DNA of 64,000 nucleotides from Ureibacillus sinduriensis BLB-1 = JCM 15800 (lineage in GTDB: Bacteria; Bacillota; Bacilli; Bacillales_A; Planococcaceae): contig NZ_JPVO01000049.1 in assembly GCF_000772955.1 (NCBI RefSeq), positions 62,001 through 126,000 of the forward strand, in the 5' to 3' direction. Made by a program: the position numbers and the translations under genes. Below are positions 26,556 to 35,606 of this stretch, piece after piece (the stretch's first letter is position 1; every line of letters starts with the position of its first letter). The notes beneath the pieces are model-generated. The model was not told where the DNA came from. It saw nothing but the letters and a program-made list of their open reading frames with translations, and did no database searches.

Positions 26556-27449
26556 TTATTTCTCGGAAGCATCCGCCTTTTTATCGGAAGAATCAGCTTC
26601 TGTATTAGTTAAATAAGTGTCTAAAGCTTCTTTTAAATCTTCGTCTTTAATATCCACATCAGCTTCTTTTAGCAAGTCCGTAATTTTTGCAGTAAAGTCG
26701 CCTTTTTTGGCAGCAATCGCTTCTTTAATTTCTTCTTTTTTCTCTTCTAGAGTCCCGTAGTCCTTGACTTCACGCTTGTCCGTAACTTCGATAATGTGAT
26801 AGCCGAATTGGGATTGTACTGGTTCACTAATTTCATTCAATTCAAGTGCGTAAGCAGCGTCATTGAATTCATCAACCATTGATCCAACTGTAAACCATCC
26901 GAGTTCACCGCCATTAGCTGCCGAACCATCAGAAGAGTATTCTTTTGCTAATTCTGCAAAATCTCCGCCGCCTTTTAATTTTTCAACTACAGTAAAGGCA
27001 GTTTCTTCATCAGCAACTAAGATATGGCGAGCATTCAACTCATATTTAGCTTGGTTATAATATTTTTCGATTTCTTCATCGGTTACTTCCACATCTTTAG
27101 TGGCTTTTTCTTGTAAAAGTTGGAAACGTACATTTTCTTTAAATGCTTCTTCTGTTAACCCGTTTTGTGCCAATACAGCTTCAAAAGATTCTCCATATTG
27201 TTCTTTTACCGATTTAAATTGTTCGTCAATTTCCTCATCAGTAACTTTGTAGTTATTTTCTAAAACTTGTTCAACAACAACCTGCTCCAGCAATGCTTTT
27301 CCAGCAAGTGATTTAATTTCTTCATAAAATTGGTCTTTTGTAATATCACCATAAGTAGAGGATACTACTACTTCGTCGCCAGAGTTACTACAAGCTGCTA
27401 AAGCGAAAACAGAAGTAGCTAGTGTTAGTGCTAAAAATGGTTTTTTCAT
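26556..27449 (-). CDS. prsA: Foldase lipoprotein PrsA
   Basis: Peptidyl-prolyl isomerase of the outer membrane face that folds secreted proteins; 297 aa. Signal peptide with lipobox LAAC (Cys20), N-terminal chaperone region, central parvulin domain (NARHILVADEETAF, GELGWFTVGSMVDEFNDAAYAL, FGYHIIEVTDKRE), and a low-complexity acidic-lysine tail. GGAGAG precedes ATG 27449. In B. subtilis Hpr/ScoC, found here 1.5 kb away, controls secretion-linked genes. Confidence 0.95.
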   Translation of the reverse strand: MKKPFLALTLATSVFALAACSNSGDEVVVSSTYGDITKDQFYEEIKSLAGKALLEQVVVEQVLENNYKVTDEEIDEQFKSVKEQYGESFEAVLAQNGLTEEAFKENVRFQLLQEKATKDVEVTDEEIEKYYNQAKYELNARHILVADEETAFTVVEKLKGGGDFAELAKEYSSDGSAANGGELGWFTVGSMVDEFNDAAYALELNEISEPVQSQFGYHIIEVTDKREVKDYGTLEEKKEEIKEAIAAKKGDFTAKITDLLKEADVDIKDEDLKEALDTYLTNTEADSSDKKADASEK

Positions 27450-27589
27450 GTGTTTATACTCTCCTAACTTGGATTGAAATCAATAGTAACTATATCATAA
27501 ACGCCTCAAAAACAAAATGGTTGCATGTTCGTTTGCCTATGCACGGTCTGCATGCAAGCATAGTATAGTCTTTGAAAGGGGGTGTCGTA

Positions 27590-27688
27590 ATGGGAAATAG
27601 CTATGGTGGCGGATATGGAAATGGTTTCGCTCTATTGGTTGTATTGTTCATCCTATTGATTATTGTAGGTGCAGCATACATTTACTAA
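27590..27688 (+). CDS. YjcZ/SscA-type small sporulation protein
   Basis: 32-aa peptide: a Gly/Tyr-rich head (MGNSYGGGYGNGF) and one hydrophobic helix (ALLVVLFILLIIVGAAYIY). This is the YjcZ family pattern; in B. subtilis SscA (YhzE) takes part in spore coat assembly and is encoded in the yha region. AAGGGGGTG lies five to six bases before ATG 27590. A CATAGTATA box at 27559-27567 could be a mother-cell sigma -10. A perfect terminator follows. Confidence 0.85.
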   Translation: MGNSYGGGYGNGFALLVVLFILLIIVGAAYIY

Positions 27689-27724
27689 TAATTAGGAAAC
27701 AATATTAGGAACGAAAGTGACAAG

Positions 27725-27754
27725 GAGCTAATGGCTTAGCCATTAGCTCTTTTT
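27725..27754 (+). terminator. Terminator after the YjcZ-type gene
   Basis: GAGCTAATGGCT and AGCCATTAGCTC form a perfect 12-bp stem with a 1-base loop, extended by TTTTT. Confidence 0.85.
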
Positions 27755-27796
27755 AGAGTGTAAAACATGATTATTTCCATAGTCTATCATGGGGAC

Positions 27797-27817
27797 ATTG
27801 CCATAGAATATGGCAAT
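27797..27817. repeat. Perfect inverted repeat ATTGCCATA-gaa-TATGGCAAT
   Basis: 9-bp perfect arms with a 3-base loop and no T run on either strand, in a 210-base gap that otherwise shows no gene. May be an operator or an RNA hairpin. Confidence 0.3.
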
Positions 27818-27901
27818 TATAACCCAGCCTTAAGATCATGATGTCCACAATCGTTGCACACCCGCGAGCCAAAAATTAAGTACATGCTATGAAACCTATT
27901 T

Positions 27902-28087
27902 TTACAATGCTACATAAACTTCAACATAAAATGAAATTAATAAAATAGTGACCAATATATTTATCGTTCGAAATATTTTTTCGTGTTTTTCTTCTGGGAT
28001 ATCTTTTTGCGTAACCAATGCATAAGTCATCCGATTAATTTGGAATAAATAAAATACCGAGAATAGCACTACAATTAGAAGTAGCAA
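27902..28087 (-). CDS. Small two-helix membrane protein, unknown
   Basis: 61 aa beginning MLLLIVVLFSVFYLFQ, with a second hydrophobic stretch ILVTILLISFYVEVYVAL and a basic-acidic loop between (TQKDIPEEKHEKIFRT). TTG 28087 lies seven bases from GGGGAGG, a good ribosome site, which supports a real gene. Not recognised as a named family. It lies between the YjcZ-type gene and the YhaJ-like gene. Confidence 0.6.
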   Translation of the reverse strand: MLLLIVVLFSVFYLFQINRMTYALVTQKDIPEEKHEKIFRTINILVTILLISFYVEVYVAL

Positions 28088-28194
28088 ATCTATTCCTCCC
28101 CTCTTTCACTTCCTTTAAGGATACAAAAAATGTCAATATAACACAAGTAAATGCTTCTCTCCAAAAAAACAGAAACTATAGGCAAAACAGCTGA

Positions 28195-28737
28195 CTAAAT
28201 AATTGACGGAACTAGAATTTCGCACCCTTTAGGTGTTTCTTCAATAACGGAATTTTTTGGAGCACGAATTAAATTTTTAATAAATAATAAGTCGATAAAA
28301 CAAATACTACAATGATAAGCCAACAGTAAGCATGAAAAATGTGCGTACTCTTCATAAGTAACGGCAATCGTTATGAGGAGGCCATTAATTACAATGAAAG
28401 GCATTGATAGGGTGAATACATATCGTTTTTTCGGAATGATTGCCTTTATGCGCATTTTGATGATTGGAATGAATTTATACTCTATTTTCATTCTTAGTTT
28501 TACCGACTTTCTATACTCAAATAATGAATAGTAATGAAGCAGTTTATGGATTGGGTAAATGAGCAAGAAGCTAAGTACAAATAACCAGAAAACATCATCT
28601 CGATAAAATGCTGGATGGATACGACCGAAAGCTAAAAACGATAGGGAAAAGACAATTATAAAGAGTGATATCGCCATAATTGTTAGCCATGTGGAGCCAT
28701 ATTCCTTTTTTATGTTAATTGTTTTCCAACAATGCAA
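28195..28737 (-). CDS. DUF3267 family membrane protein (YhaJ-like)
   Basis: About 180 aa with four predicted membrane segments. The family's HExxH-like position reads HKLLH (within IHKLLHYYS), so the glutamate of a metalloprotease motif is absent. TTG 28737 is chosen because AAGGGG lies nine bases upstream; the frame is open to 28770. Position next to hpr and yhaH matches B. subtilis yhaJ. Function unknown. Confidence 0.6.
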   Translation of the reverse strand: MHCWKTINIKKEYGSTWLTIMAISLFIIVFSLSFLAFGRIHPAFYRDDVFWLFVLSFLLIYPIHKLLHYYSLFEYRKSVKLRMKIEYKFIPIIKMRIKAIIPKKRYVFTLSMPFIVINGLLITIAVTYEEYAHFSCLLLAYHCSICFIDLLFIKNLIRAPKNSVIEETPKGCEILVPSII

Positions 28738-28942
28738 GATGGACGACCCCTTTTCATGAATTTTGTTCAAGGTTGCTGTTAGTCTGGACGAAATTAGATC
28801 AATGATTATGTATGTTTATTGTGAGCATCTAATTTTTATTTTTACTTACTTTTGCAGTGAAAATATTGTAAATGATATAAAAGGGAATTGCTACACTATT
28901 TCAAAAAAAAAATACAAAGGCCTAAAAAAGTGAAAAGAAAAA

Positions 28943-28960
28943 GAGTGTATCGCTACACTC
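28943..28960 (-). terminator. Terminator of hpr
   Basis: GAGTGTA and TACACTC flank a 4-base loop, with TTTTTC following on the minus strand. Confidence 0.75.
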
Positions 28961-29016
28961 ATAATAATCCTTGATATTCAATTTTGCACTATACAAGCTA
29001 GCCACTGTGTTTCATA

Positions 29017-29574
29017 TTATCTTTCGACAATCAGTTGTTGATTTTCGTTTTCAACAATAGAATCTTTGAAGTTTTTAAATGAACGTTCAAATATTTCGAT
29101 AAAATCTTCACCATAAATGTTACGAATAACGGCCATAACATCTAAGAACTCTGGGAATCTACCATATAGTTCCTTTAATGCTAGAGATCCTTCAAGGATT
29201 GAATGATGTGTATCGTAATAATGGTCGTACATTTCCAAAATTAACTCAGAGCCTTTTTGCGTAAGTTCCACATACGTATTCCGTTTGTCATCATCACGTT
29301 TAGAGAACTCCAGTAAGCCACGCTCCTCAAGTTTCTTTGAGAAGTTGAAAGCAGTAGAAACGTGCATAACACCAAATCTGGCAACATCCGATATGGATGC
29401 TCCTTTTAAATGAAATGCTATCCATAAAATATGGTGTTCATTAATGTTTAAATCGTAAGGCTTAATCCATTGCTGCCAATCTTTTTCAACCGCTTTCCAT
29501 AATGCCTTGGATAATTGTGCAATTCGTTGACTGTAAAGCATGGCTTCTTTCATAGTGTATGAATTTTCTGACAA
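29017..29574 (-). CDS. hpr: Transition-state regulator Hpr (ScoC), MarR family
   Basis: About 185 aa DNA-binding repressor that controls exoprotease, sporulation and transport genes in Bacillus. The core reads [45 protein letters not shown] (recognition helix) and [13 protein letters not shown] (wing), close to B. subtilis Hpr; the C-terminal tail is shorter by about 15 residues. TTG 29574 is favoured because AAGAAGG lies seven bases upstream; GTG 29583 lies inside that site. Confidence 0.93.
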   Translation of the reverse strand: MSENSYTMKEAMLYSQRIAQLSKALWKAVEKDWQQWIKPYDLNINEHHILWIAFHLKGASISDVARFGVMHVSTAFNFSKKLEERGLLEFSKRDDDKRNTYVELTQKGSELILEMYDHYYDTHHSILEGSLALKELYGRFPEFLDVMAVIRNIYGEDFIEIFERSFKNFKDSIVENENQQLIVER

Positions 29575-29740
29575 AGCAAACACCTTCTTTCATTTACATT
29601 ATGAAAATATTATAGCAGTAAAAGAAAAAAGTTTAAAGTTAGAAAAATTAAATAATTGAATTAAGGTGAAAAAATGTTATAAATTAGTAAAAAAAGGTTG
29701 AAATATACTCATGAAAAAACCATTTTTTAGTAAGAAAGAA

Positions 29741-30130
29741 TTACTCAGTTTCTTCATCTTTCTTCTTCTTATTATTTAATTCCGATAGATTATTCTCGAT
29801 TTCTATAATAGATTTCTGTAATCCATCTATTTCTTCTTTCAATTTTGCAGTATCTGGTTCAATCTGCTGGGTAAATTTTGAAATGGATTGTTTTAATTCA
29901 TCCATTATTTCTGGGATATTATTGTTCACTTCATTTTTTATTGTTGCAATCGAATCTTTTACGCTCAAAGAATGGTGCTTAACTTCCCCAAGATATGATT
30001 TTGCAATGTTGGAATTTCTTTTGATATTCGATCTAAGTTGTCTCCCTGATTGCGGTGTTGTAAAGAGCAATGCTGTCAGCCCTCCGACCACACCAGCCGA
30101 TAATCCGATTAAAAAAGGTTTTGCACGCAT
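29741..30130 (-). CDS. yhaH: YtxH-domain protein YhaH
   Basis: 129-aa protein with one N-terminal glycine-rich membrane segment (FLIGLSAGVVGGLTALLFT), the conserved TPQSGRQLR of the YtxH family, and a long C-terminal coiled coil (residues 75-120). Probably anchored with the coiled coil in the cytosol. AAGGAGTG precedes ATG 30130. Position beside hpr matches B. subtilis. Related to stress or sporulation-induced genes; molecular role unknown. Confidence 0.85.
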   Translation of the reverse strand: MRAKPFLIGLSAGVVGGLTALLFTTPQSGRQLRSNIKRNSNIAKSYLGEVKHHSLSVKDSIATIKNEVNNNIPEIMDELKQSISKFTQQIEPDTAKLKEEIDGLQKSIIEIENNLSELNNKKKKDEETE

Positions 30131-30260
30131 TTATTTCACTCCTTGTGATATGTATCTTATTATATTTTTTTCCTTTAATATAAAATTTCCTATTCTTAAC
30201 CATATTAAACCATGAATTGTACAAATTAAAAAGAAGGGATGCATGAAAGGTTTAAAATGC

Positions 30261-30299
30261 AAAAAAGTGCAGACAAGTCGTATTAGACTATGTCTGCAC
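30261..30299 (-). terminator. Terminator of trpP
   Basis: GTGCAGACA and TGTCTGCAC form a 9-bp stem, followed by TTTTTT on the minus strand. Confidence 0.85.
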
Positions 30300-30305
30300 C
30301 CGAAA

Positions 30306-30839
30306 TTATGCTTGTGACACGGATGTTTTGAAATTTGCCCGTTTTAAAAGGTTTGTAATAATTGGGTAGATGATGATAAACGCAATTGCATTCATTACAA
30401 CGCCAGGCAGTACAACAGCTACAAACAATGCGGTAAATGCACTTCCTCCTGGTAAGCCAACTAAAATGGATGCCATGGAAAGGAAGATAGTTCCTGAAAG
30501 AATTGTACCTAACCCGACAAGTACTGCACCTACAGCTATCTTCTGGATTAAACTGCGTAGTGCCAATACAATTACAAAGAACACAATACCTGTTATCGCT
30601 TTATCGATGATATTCGGGAAAAAGCCACCGGGGAATGTTGAAAATAATCCGGACAGGACACCGGTTGTAATTGCCAATAATAATGTTTCCTTGAATGTGG
30701 GGAATAAGATAATCCCTATAAACATCATTGTCAGCATAAAGTCGGGTTTCATCCCTTCTCCATAACCCGGTATGATTAGGTAAAGAGCTGCACCTACGCC
30801 AACTAAAAGCGCCATTAAAACTAAGTTTTTCGTATTCAT
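30306..30839 (-). CDS. trpP: Tryptophan transporter TrpP
   Basis: 177-aa integral membrane protein with five or six predicted helices and the conserved PGYGEGMKPDFMLTMMFIG segment of the TrpP (YhaG) family. It takes up tryptophan. In B. subtilis its translation is repressed by the TRAP protein binding NAG repeats over the ribosome site; the same region here holds a spaced NAG array (separate entry). GGAGAG precedes ATG 30839. Confidence 0.9.
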   Translation of the reverse strand: MNTKNLVLMALLVGVGAALYLIIPGYGEGMKPDFMLTMMFIGIILFPTFKETLLLAITTGVLSGLFSTFPGGFFPNIIDKAITGIVFFVIVLALRSLIQKIAVGAVLVGLGTILSGTIFLSMASILVGLPGGSAFTALFVAVVLPGVVMNAIAFIIIYPIITNLLKRANFKTSVSQA

Positions 30840-30842
30840 TTT

Positions 30843-30870
30843 CTAAACTCTCCTCTACAATTCTATTCTC
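30843..30870 (-). promoter_or_regulatory. TRAP-like NAG repeat array over the trpP ribosome site
   Basis: On the minus strand: GAG-aa-TAG-aa-TTG-ta-GAG-ga-GAG-tt-TAG, six triplets at an exact 5-base period, five of them NAG, covering the ribosome site before ATG 30839. This is the spacing TRAP uses. TRAP itself is not encoded in the window. Confidence 0.5.
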
Positions 30871-30983
30871 TTAGATTCCCAACGTGCACTCATTGCCGTT
30901 GGCGAAACTTAAATTGATTTTAATCTCTATAGATATATTTTGCAACCTCATGTAATAGAATACTAATATTATAGTATCTTCTA

Positions 30984-31403
30984 TTATAGATGTTCTTTAA
31001 TTTGTGCAGCTACAGATTGAAGTACATCAGCTGTGAATTCCCCTTGCTTTGTTTCCCATGTAACCTTAAGCCCATCAGTCTCATCGTAGCGTGGAATGAA
31101 ATGCAGATGGTAATGGAATACCGATTGTCCTGCAAAGGCGCCATTATTATTGATCGTATTTAAGCCTTGTGGCTGGAAGGCCGTTTTAATTGCGTTGGCA
31201 ATTTTTGGAGCGGCAGCGTAAAGGTTTTTCGCCACATCTTCGGGCATTTCGAATAAATCTTGAACATGCTGCTTGGGAATAAGTAATGTATGGCCTTTTG
31301 TTAGAGGGAAAACATCCATAAATGCATATACGTTTTCATCTTCATATACTTTTGTGCTTGGAATGGATCCATCAATTATTTTACAGAAAATGCAATCACT
31401 CAT
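30984..31403 (-). CDS. hit: HIT family nucleotide hydrolase
   Basis: 139-aa cytosolic protein of the histidine-triad superfamily that hydrolyses nucleoside phosphoramidates or dinucleoside phosphates. The zinc-type N-terminus CIFCKIIDG is present, as is the catalytic triad HYHLH (His97, His99, His101). ATG 31403 is preferred; ATG 31412 falls in the ribosome site AAAGGATG. Divergent from ecsA, as in B. subtilis. Confidence 0.93.
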   Translation of the reverse strand: MSDCIFCKIIDGSIPSTKVYEDENVYAFMDVFPLTKGHTLLIPKQHVQDLFEMPEDVAKNLYAAAPKIANAIKTAFQPQGLNTINNNGAFAGQSVFHYHLHFIPRYDETDGLKVTWETKQGEFTADVLQSVAAQIKEHL

Positions 31404-31509
31404 TTGGAACATCCTTTCAAAAACATTTTAAAGTAATTTTAACATATGGGAACTGATTCTATTCACAATTTTTGTTAAACTGAAGAAAGAATGGAGTGAC
31501 TAAAAATTT

Positions 31510-32250
31510 ATGACAGTTCTACAATTAACAGACGTTACAGGTGGTTATACAAGAAAACCAGTAATTAAAGAATTATCTTTTACTATCGGTGAAGGTGAGC
31601 TGGTAGGTTTAATCGGTTTGAATGGTGCTGGGAAAAGTACAACGATTAAGCATATTATTGGAACACTCTTGCCTCAAAAAGGCGAAATTCGATTAAATGG
31701 CGTGACATTAAGCGAAGATCTTGATAAGTATCGCTCTTCGTTTTCATATATCCCGGAGACGCCCGTGTTATATGACGAGCTGACTCTGAGGGAGCATCTT
31801 GAGTTAACCGCAATGGCCTATGGTATAGATGAACAGACATTACAATTGCGCTCGCAAAGTCTGTTGAAGGAATTCCGCATGGAGAAACGCTTAAATTGGT
31901 TTCCTTCCCATTTCTCGAAAGGGATGCGCCAAAAAGTAATGATTATGTGTGCATTTCTAGTGAACCCACAATTATATATCATAGACGAACCCTTTGTTGG
32001 GCTTGATCCACTGGGGATTCAATCCCTGTTGGAACAAATGGATGAGAAGAAGAAGGATGGTGCTTCCATCCTGATGTCTACGCATATTTTATCGACAGCG
32101 GAAAAGCATTGTGACCGGATTATATTGCTGCATGAAGGGCGAGTGCGAGCACAAGGGACGATGGACGATCTACGGGGTGCCTTCGGGATGCCAAATGCAA
32201 CTTTGGATGACCTTTATATTGCCATGACAAAGGAGCAAGACCATGAATAA
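31510..32250 (+). CDS. ecsA: ABC transporter ATP-binding protein EcsA
   Basis: 246-aa ATPase. Walker A GLNGAGKST, Q-loop region IPETPVLYDELT, signature FSKGMRQK (family variant of LSGGQ), Walker B LYIIDEPFVGLD, switch THI. Works with EcsB, encoded next with an 8-base overlap. In B. subtilis, ecs mutants are defective in protein secretion, competence and sporulation; the transported substrate is still debated. The divergent 107-base gap with hit must hold both promoters. Confidence 0.93.
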   Translation: MTVLQLTDVTGGYTRKPVIKELSFTIGEGELVGLIGLNGAGKSTTIKHIIGTLLPQKGEIRLNGVTLSEDLDKYRSSFSYIPETPVLYDELTLREHLELTAMAYGIDEQTLQLRSQSLLKEFRMEKRLNWFPSHFSKGMRQKVMIMCAFLVNPQLYIIDEPFVGLDPLGIQSLLEQMDEKKKDGASILMSTHILSTAEKHCDRIILLHEGRVRAQGTMDDLRGAFGMPNATLDDLYIAMTKEQDHE

Positions 32251-33442
32251 TTTGCAGGATGTATGGTCAAAGCGGTTTAACCATTATATGACGGAAGTGC
32301 AAAAATATATGCGCTTCGTGTTTACTGGGCATTTGGCAATTGTGTTGGTCTTTGTCATCGGTGCGGTGGGCTATCAGTATAGCGAATGGTTGAAAGTGGT
32401 GGATGCCACTTTTCCAGCAGAGTGGATTGTGGCACTGGCGATTGGCTTCCTATTGGCCCTTAGTCGTCCGGTTACCCTGCTGAGGGAACCGGACCAGGTG
32501 TATTTGCTGCCGCTCGAATCAAAAATGACCACCTATTTTAGCAGTGCACTTAAATGGACATTTTGGTCGCAAATTGGACTTGCCATCGTTATCTATATTG
32601 TCGCAATACCATTATTGAAGGCCGTGACGGAATTATCTTCAGGGCAGATTTGGTTGTGCGTGGCGGTCATTATCGTTTTAAAGTACTTGAATGTGCATAT
32701 CGAGTTCAACTATCGGTATGCAAACCGTGGGGCCAGCTTAAGTATAGATCGGATGGCAAGGGGGGTACTTTCCATTCTGACGATCCAATCCGCTCTTACT
32801 GAGGGGTATTCCTATGTGATCATCTTCATCATTCTATTATTTGTGTATAATCGTACGTTAGCGAAAAAAGTGAAGATACAGCCCATTCCTTATGAACATT
32901 TTGTAAAGGTTGAGCAAAATCGAATGATGGGCTTTTATCGGTTTGCCAACTACTTTACGGACGTTCCACATTTACATGGTTCTATCCGGAGACGAGGCTG
33001 GTTGAATTTCATCTATTCGATTGTGCAACATAATCAAAATGGCACACAAAGCTATTTAGTATACCGTACTTTTATCCGAACGGACGATCATTTTTATTTA
33101 TGGGTTCGGTTAACCGCTATCTCTGGATTGATCGCATTGCTCGTCAATATCCCCATAGTGACCTGGGTTGTTGCAGGGGCTTTGTCTTTCGCCACTACGA
33201 TCCAATTAAAATATGCCCTGTTATCATCAGGTGATTTTCGTATGGATCGACTTTACCCGGTGCATGGCTCACAACGTAAAAATGCCGTCCGAAAAGTATT
33301 GAGGCTCTTTATGGTCATACAAGCGATTATTGTCATGCTTTGTTCTGTGGGACAACCATTGTTTTTTGTAACTGGAATTCTTATTGTTGCAGTCGGGGAA
33401 CTAACATTCCTCATGACAAAGGATCCTTCGCGTGAATATTAA
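32243..33442 (+). CDS. ecsB: ABC transporter permease EcsB
   Basis: 399-aa membrane protein with several hydrophobic segments grouped at about 25-60, 95-160, 180-205, 285-310 and 350-395, a typical EcsB layout. AAAGGAG precedes ATG 32243, which overlaps the end of ecsA, so the two are translationally coupled. Slightly shorter than B. subtilis EcsB (408 aa). No ecsC follows. Confidence 0.92.
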   Translation: MNNLQDVWSKRFNHYMTEVQKYMRFVFTGHLAIVLVFVIGAVGYQYSEWLKVVDATFPAEWIVALAIGFLLALSRPVTLLREPDQVYLLPLESKMTTYFSSALKWTFWSQIGLAIVIYIVAIPLLKAVTELSSGQIWLCVAVIIVLKYLNVHIEFNYRYANRGASLSIDRMARGVLSILTIQSALTEGYSYVIIFIILLFVYNRTLAKKVKIQPIPYEHFVKVEQNRMMGFYRFANYFTDVPHLHGSIRRRGWLNFIYSIVQHNQNGTQSYLVYRTFIRTDDHFYLWVRLTAISGLIALLVNIPIVTWVVAGALSFATTIQLKYALLSSGDFRMDRLYPVHGSQRKNAVRKVLRLFMVIQAIIVMLCSVGQPLFFVTGILIVAVGELTFLMTKDPSREY

Positions 33443-33447
33443 TGTAA

Positions 33448-33490
33448 AAGGAGTACGAAAGCTGCTGCATAATGGCTTTCGTACTCCTTC
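33448..33490. terminator. Terminator of ecsAB
   Basis: GGAGTACGAAAGC and GCTTTCGTACTCC form a perfect 13-bp stem followed by TTCTTTTA; it may also serve the convergent hmoB. Confidence 0.85.
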
Positions 33491-33520
33491 TTTTATTATC
33501 GTAAATAATGGGAATGCCGG

Positions 33521-34045
33521 CTATTTTTCTTCAGAAATTTTTCCTGAATAAGTAGTTACGTAACTTGAGGCGTTGAAAATGTTCTGTTGCTGGACGCCGG
33601 GGGTAGTACGGTCGGGTTTGCTATGTGCTTCTTTGAAGGCCCTCGAATTTTTCCACGCTTCAAAAGAGCTGGGACCAGTCCATTGGGTAAGCACAATATA
33701 CGTATCAGAGGCCAGTGGGCGCAGTAAGCGATAGGCAATGAAACCGGGTTCGTTTTCGATTGCGCGAGAACGGCTTAAGAACCGTTTCTCGAATACCGGC
33801 CGGCCTTCATCCGACACAGGAATGTTATTGAAAACAAAGTACCCTGTTTGTTCAATGGGATTCACACTGTCAATGACTTCGTATTTGCGAGGTGTTGAAA
33901 AAACAGTTTTTCCTTCGGTTTCATGTAGGAGAACGGAGTTGCCTGCACCGTGCAGCACGATCATCTTCTCTTTAGGCAAGTATTTTCTTCGCAAGTTATC
34001 CATAAAATCAGCAGTTCCGGAAGTTAAGTAAATATACATATGCAT
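33521..34045 (-). CDS. hmoB: Haem-degrading monooxygenase HmoB-like
   Basis: 174-aa two-part protein: N-terminal region (MYIYLTSGTADFMDNLRRKY) and a C-terminal antibiotic-biosynthesis-monooxygenase fold (NNIPVSDEGRPVFEKRF, LTQWTGPSSFEAWKNSRAF). Layout and length match B. subtilis HmoB (YhgC), which opens haem to release iron. AAAAGGGG precedes; ATG 34045 or 34039 may start. Divergent from hemEHY, which places haem turnover beside haem synthesis. Confidence 0.85.
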   Translation of the reverse strand: MHMYIYLTSGTADFMDNLRRKYLPKEKMIVLHGAGNSVLLHETEGKTVFSTPRKYEVIDSVNPIEQTGYFVFNNIPVSDEGRPVFEKRFLSRSRAIENEPGFIAYRLLRPLASDTYIVLTQWTGPSSFEAWKNSRAFKEAHSKPDRTTPGVQQQNIFNASSYVTTYSGKISEEK

Positions 34046-34459
34046 CAGACCCCTTTTATTGAAAGTTGCATTCCAACTGAAAGTATCAGTAAATTTGCAA
34101 TACCTCCATCAATCGATTCTAAAACACTACTTTGACGCTGTTTATTTTAATAAGAACAAAATAAGATTTTATTGTCAAAACTTTTGATGGAAAACGTTAG
34201 TTTATAGAACAATTTTATGACATTTGGTCGATAAAACTATACAATATCCCGCTAAAAGTATATATTTGAAAACGGATATCAATGACACATTTACACTCAT
34301 TGTTTGCTCAAAATAGCTATTTGAATAAAATAACTATCTTGTCGAATAATAATACGTTTTAGCAAGAAAAGGCTTACAATTCTAAAAACTCAAATTTGGA
34401 AGATGCCTCAAAAAGATGCGAGAGCGTAATTAATTTAAAGTCGAGGGGAAGGTACTTAG
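34046..34459. other. Control region between hmoB and hemE
   Basis: Divergent promoter region with no supported ORF; the pbpF gene found here in B. subtilis is absent. A minus-strand TTGACA (34178-34173) is a candidate -35 for hmoB, and TACAAT near 34376 a possible -10 for hemE with no good -35. No clear Fur or PerR box was seen. Confidence 0.4.
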
Positions 34460-35506
34460 ATGAAAGCATTTAATGATACATTACTGCGCGCTGCAAAGGG
34501 TGAACGAACAGAATACACTCCAGTATGGTATATGCGTCAAGCAGGCCGTTCTCAACCTGAATACCGTGCAATCAAAGAAAAATATTCTCTTGAAGAAATT
34601 ACTCATCAACCGGAATTATGTGCTTATGTAACAAGATTACCGGTAGAAAACTATAATGTGGATGCGGCAATTCTTTATAAAGATATTGTTACACCATTAC
34701 CAGGTATCGGTGTCGATGTGAAAATTAAAGCAGGAGTTGGCCCGGTTATTTCGAACCCTATCCGAACAGTTGCGGATGTCGAGAAACTTGGGGAATTCAA
34801 TGCGAAGGAACATACACCATTCGTACTAGAAACAATCAAATTGCTTACACAGGAGCAATTGAATGTTCCGTTGATCGGCTTTGCAGGTGCACCGTTCACT
34901 TTAGCAAGTTACATGATTGAAGGCGGTCCTTCCCGTAACTATAATAAAACAAAATCATTCATGGTTTCAGAACCGCGAAGCTGGTTTGCCCTAATGGATA
35001 AACTGGGTGATATGATCATTGCAGACATTGCTGCACAAGTGGAAGCCGGAGCCAAAGCCATCCAGATTTTCGACTCTTGGGTTGGCGCTTTGAATGTAGA
35101 GGATTACCGAGTGTTCATTAAACCAGTAATGACACGTATTTTTGGTGAACTGCGCAAAGAAAATGTACCATTAATCCAATTTGGTGTTGGGGCTAGCCAT
35201 TTAGTCAACGAATGGAATGACCTTCCAATCGATGTTGTCGGCTTGGATTGGCGCATGCCAATTCGTAAAGCACGCGAACTGGGTGTTGAAAAACCTGTAC
35301 AAGGGAACCTTGATCCATCGCTGCTGCTTGCAGATTGGTCTGTAATAGAGCAACGAACAAAAGATATTATCGATCAAGGACTTGAAGTGCCTGGGCACAT
35401 TTTCAATCTGGGTCATGGGGTCTTCCCGGAAGTGAATCCGGATGTATTAAAACGTCTTACAACCTTCATTCATGAGTATAGCCGTGAGCGAGTAAGCCAA
35501 CTATGA
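34460..35506 (+). CDS. hemE: Uroporphyrinogen decarboxylase
   Basis: 348-aa cytosolic enzyme decarboxylating the four acetate chains of uroporphyrinogen III to give coproporphyrinogen III. The family motif near the start reads [14 protein letters not shown], with the SQ variant common in firmicutes in place of [19 protein letters not shown] is the second signature. GAGGGGAAGG precedes ATG 34460. First gene of hemEHY. Confidence 0.96.
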   Translation: MKAFNDTLLRAAKGERTEYTPVWYMRQAGRSQPEYRAIKEKYSLEEITHQPELCAYVTRLPVENYNVDAAILYKDIVTPLPGIGVDVKIKAGVGPVISNPIRTVADVEKLGEFNAKEHTPFVLETIKLLTQEQLNVPLIGFAGAPFTLASYMIEGGPSRNYNKTKSFMVSEPRSWFALMDKLGDMIIADIAAQVEAGAKAIQIFDSWVGALNVEDYRVFIKPVMTRIFGELRKENVPLIQFGVGASHLVNEWNDLPIDVVGLDWRMPIRKARELGVEKPVQGNLDPSLLLADWSVIEQRTKDIIDQGLEVPGHIFNLGHGVFPEVNPDVLKRLTTFIHEYSRERVSQL

Positions 35507-35520
35507 TAATATGCGCTCAA

Positions 35521-35540
35521 CTAAACTATTTTTAGTTTAG
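35521..35540 (+). repeat. Small hairpin between hemE and hemH
   Basis: CTAAACT and AGTTTAG pair around ATTTTT. No strong T run follows; it may mark RNA processing or partial termination inside the operon. Confidence 0.35.
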
Positions 35541-35606
35541 CTTTGGATAGTGGAGTAACTGATATAGAAGCAAATCATAAACGAACAAAATTATGAGGTG
35601 AACAGA

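Noticed and set aside
27821-27890. Minus-strand reading with CNDCGHHD, like the end of a transposase zinc ribbon
   Set aside because: Only about 23 codons, no ribosome site, no other transposase parts nearby and no terminal repeats; chance is more likely than an IS remnant.
34100-34400. Possible Fur or PerR boxes near hmoB and hemE
   Set aside because: Only partial AT-rich matches were found, no convincing inverted repeat.
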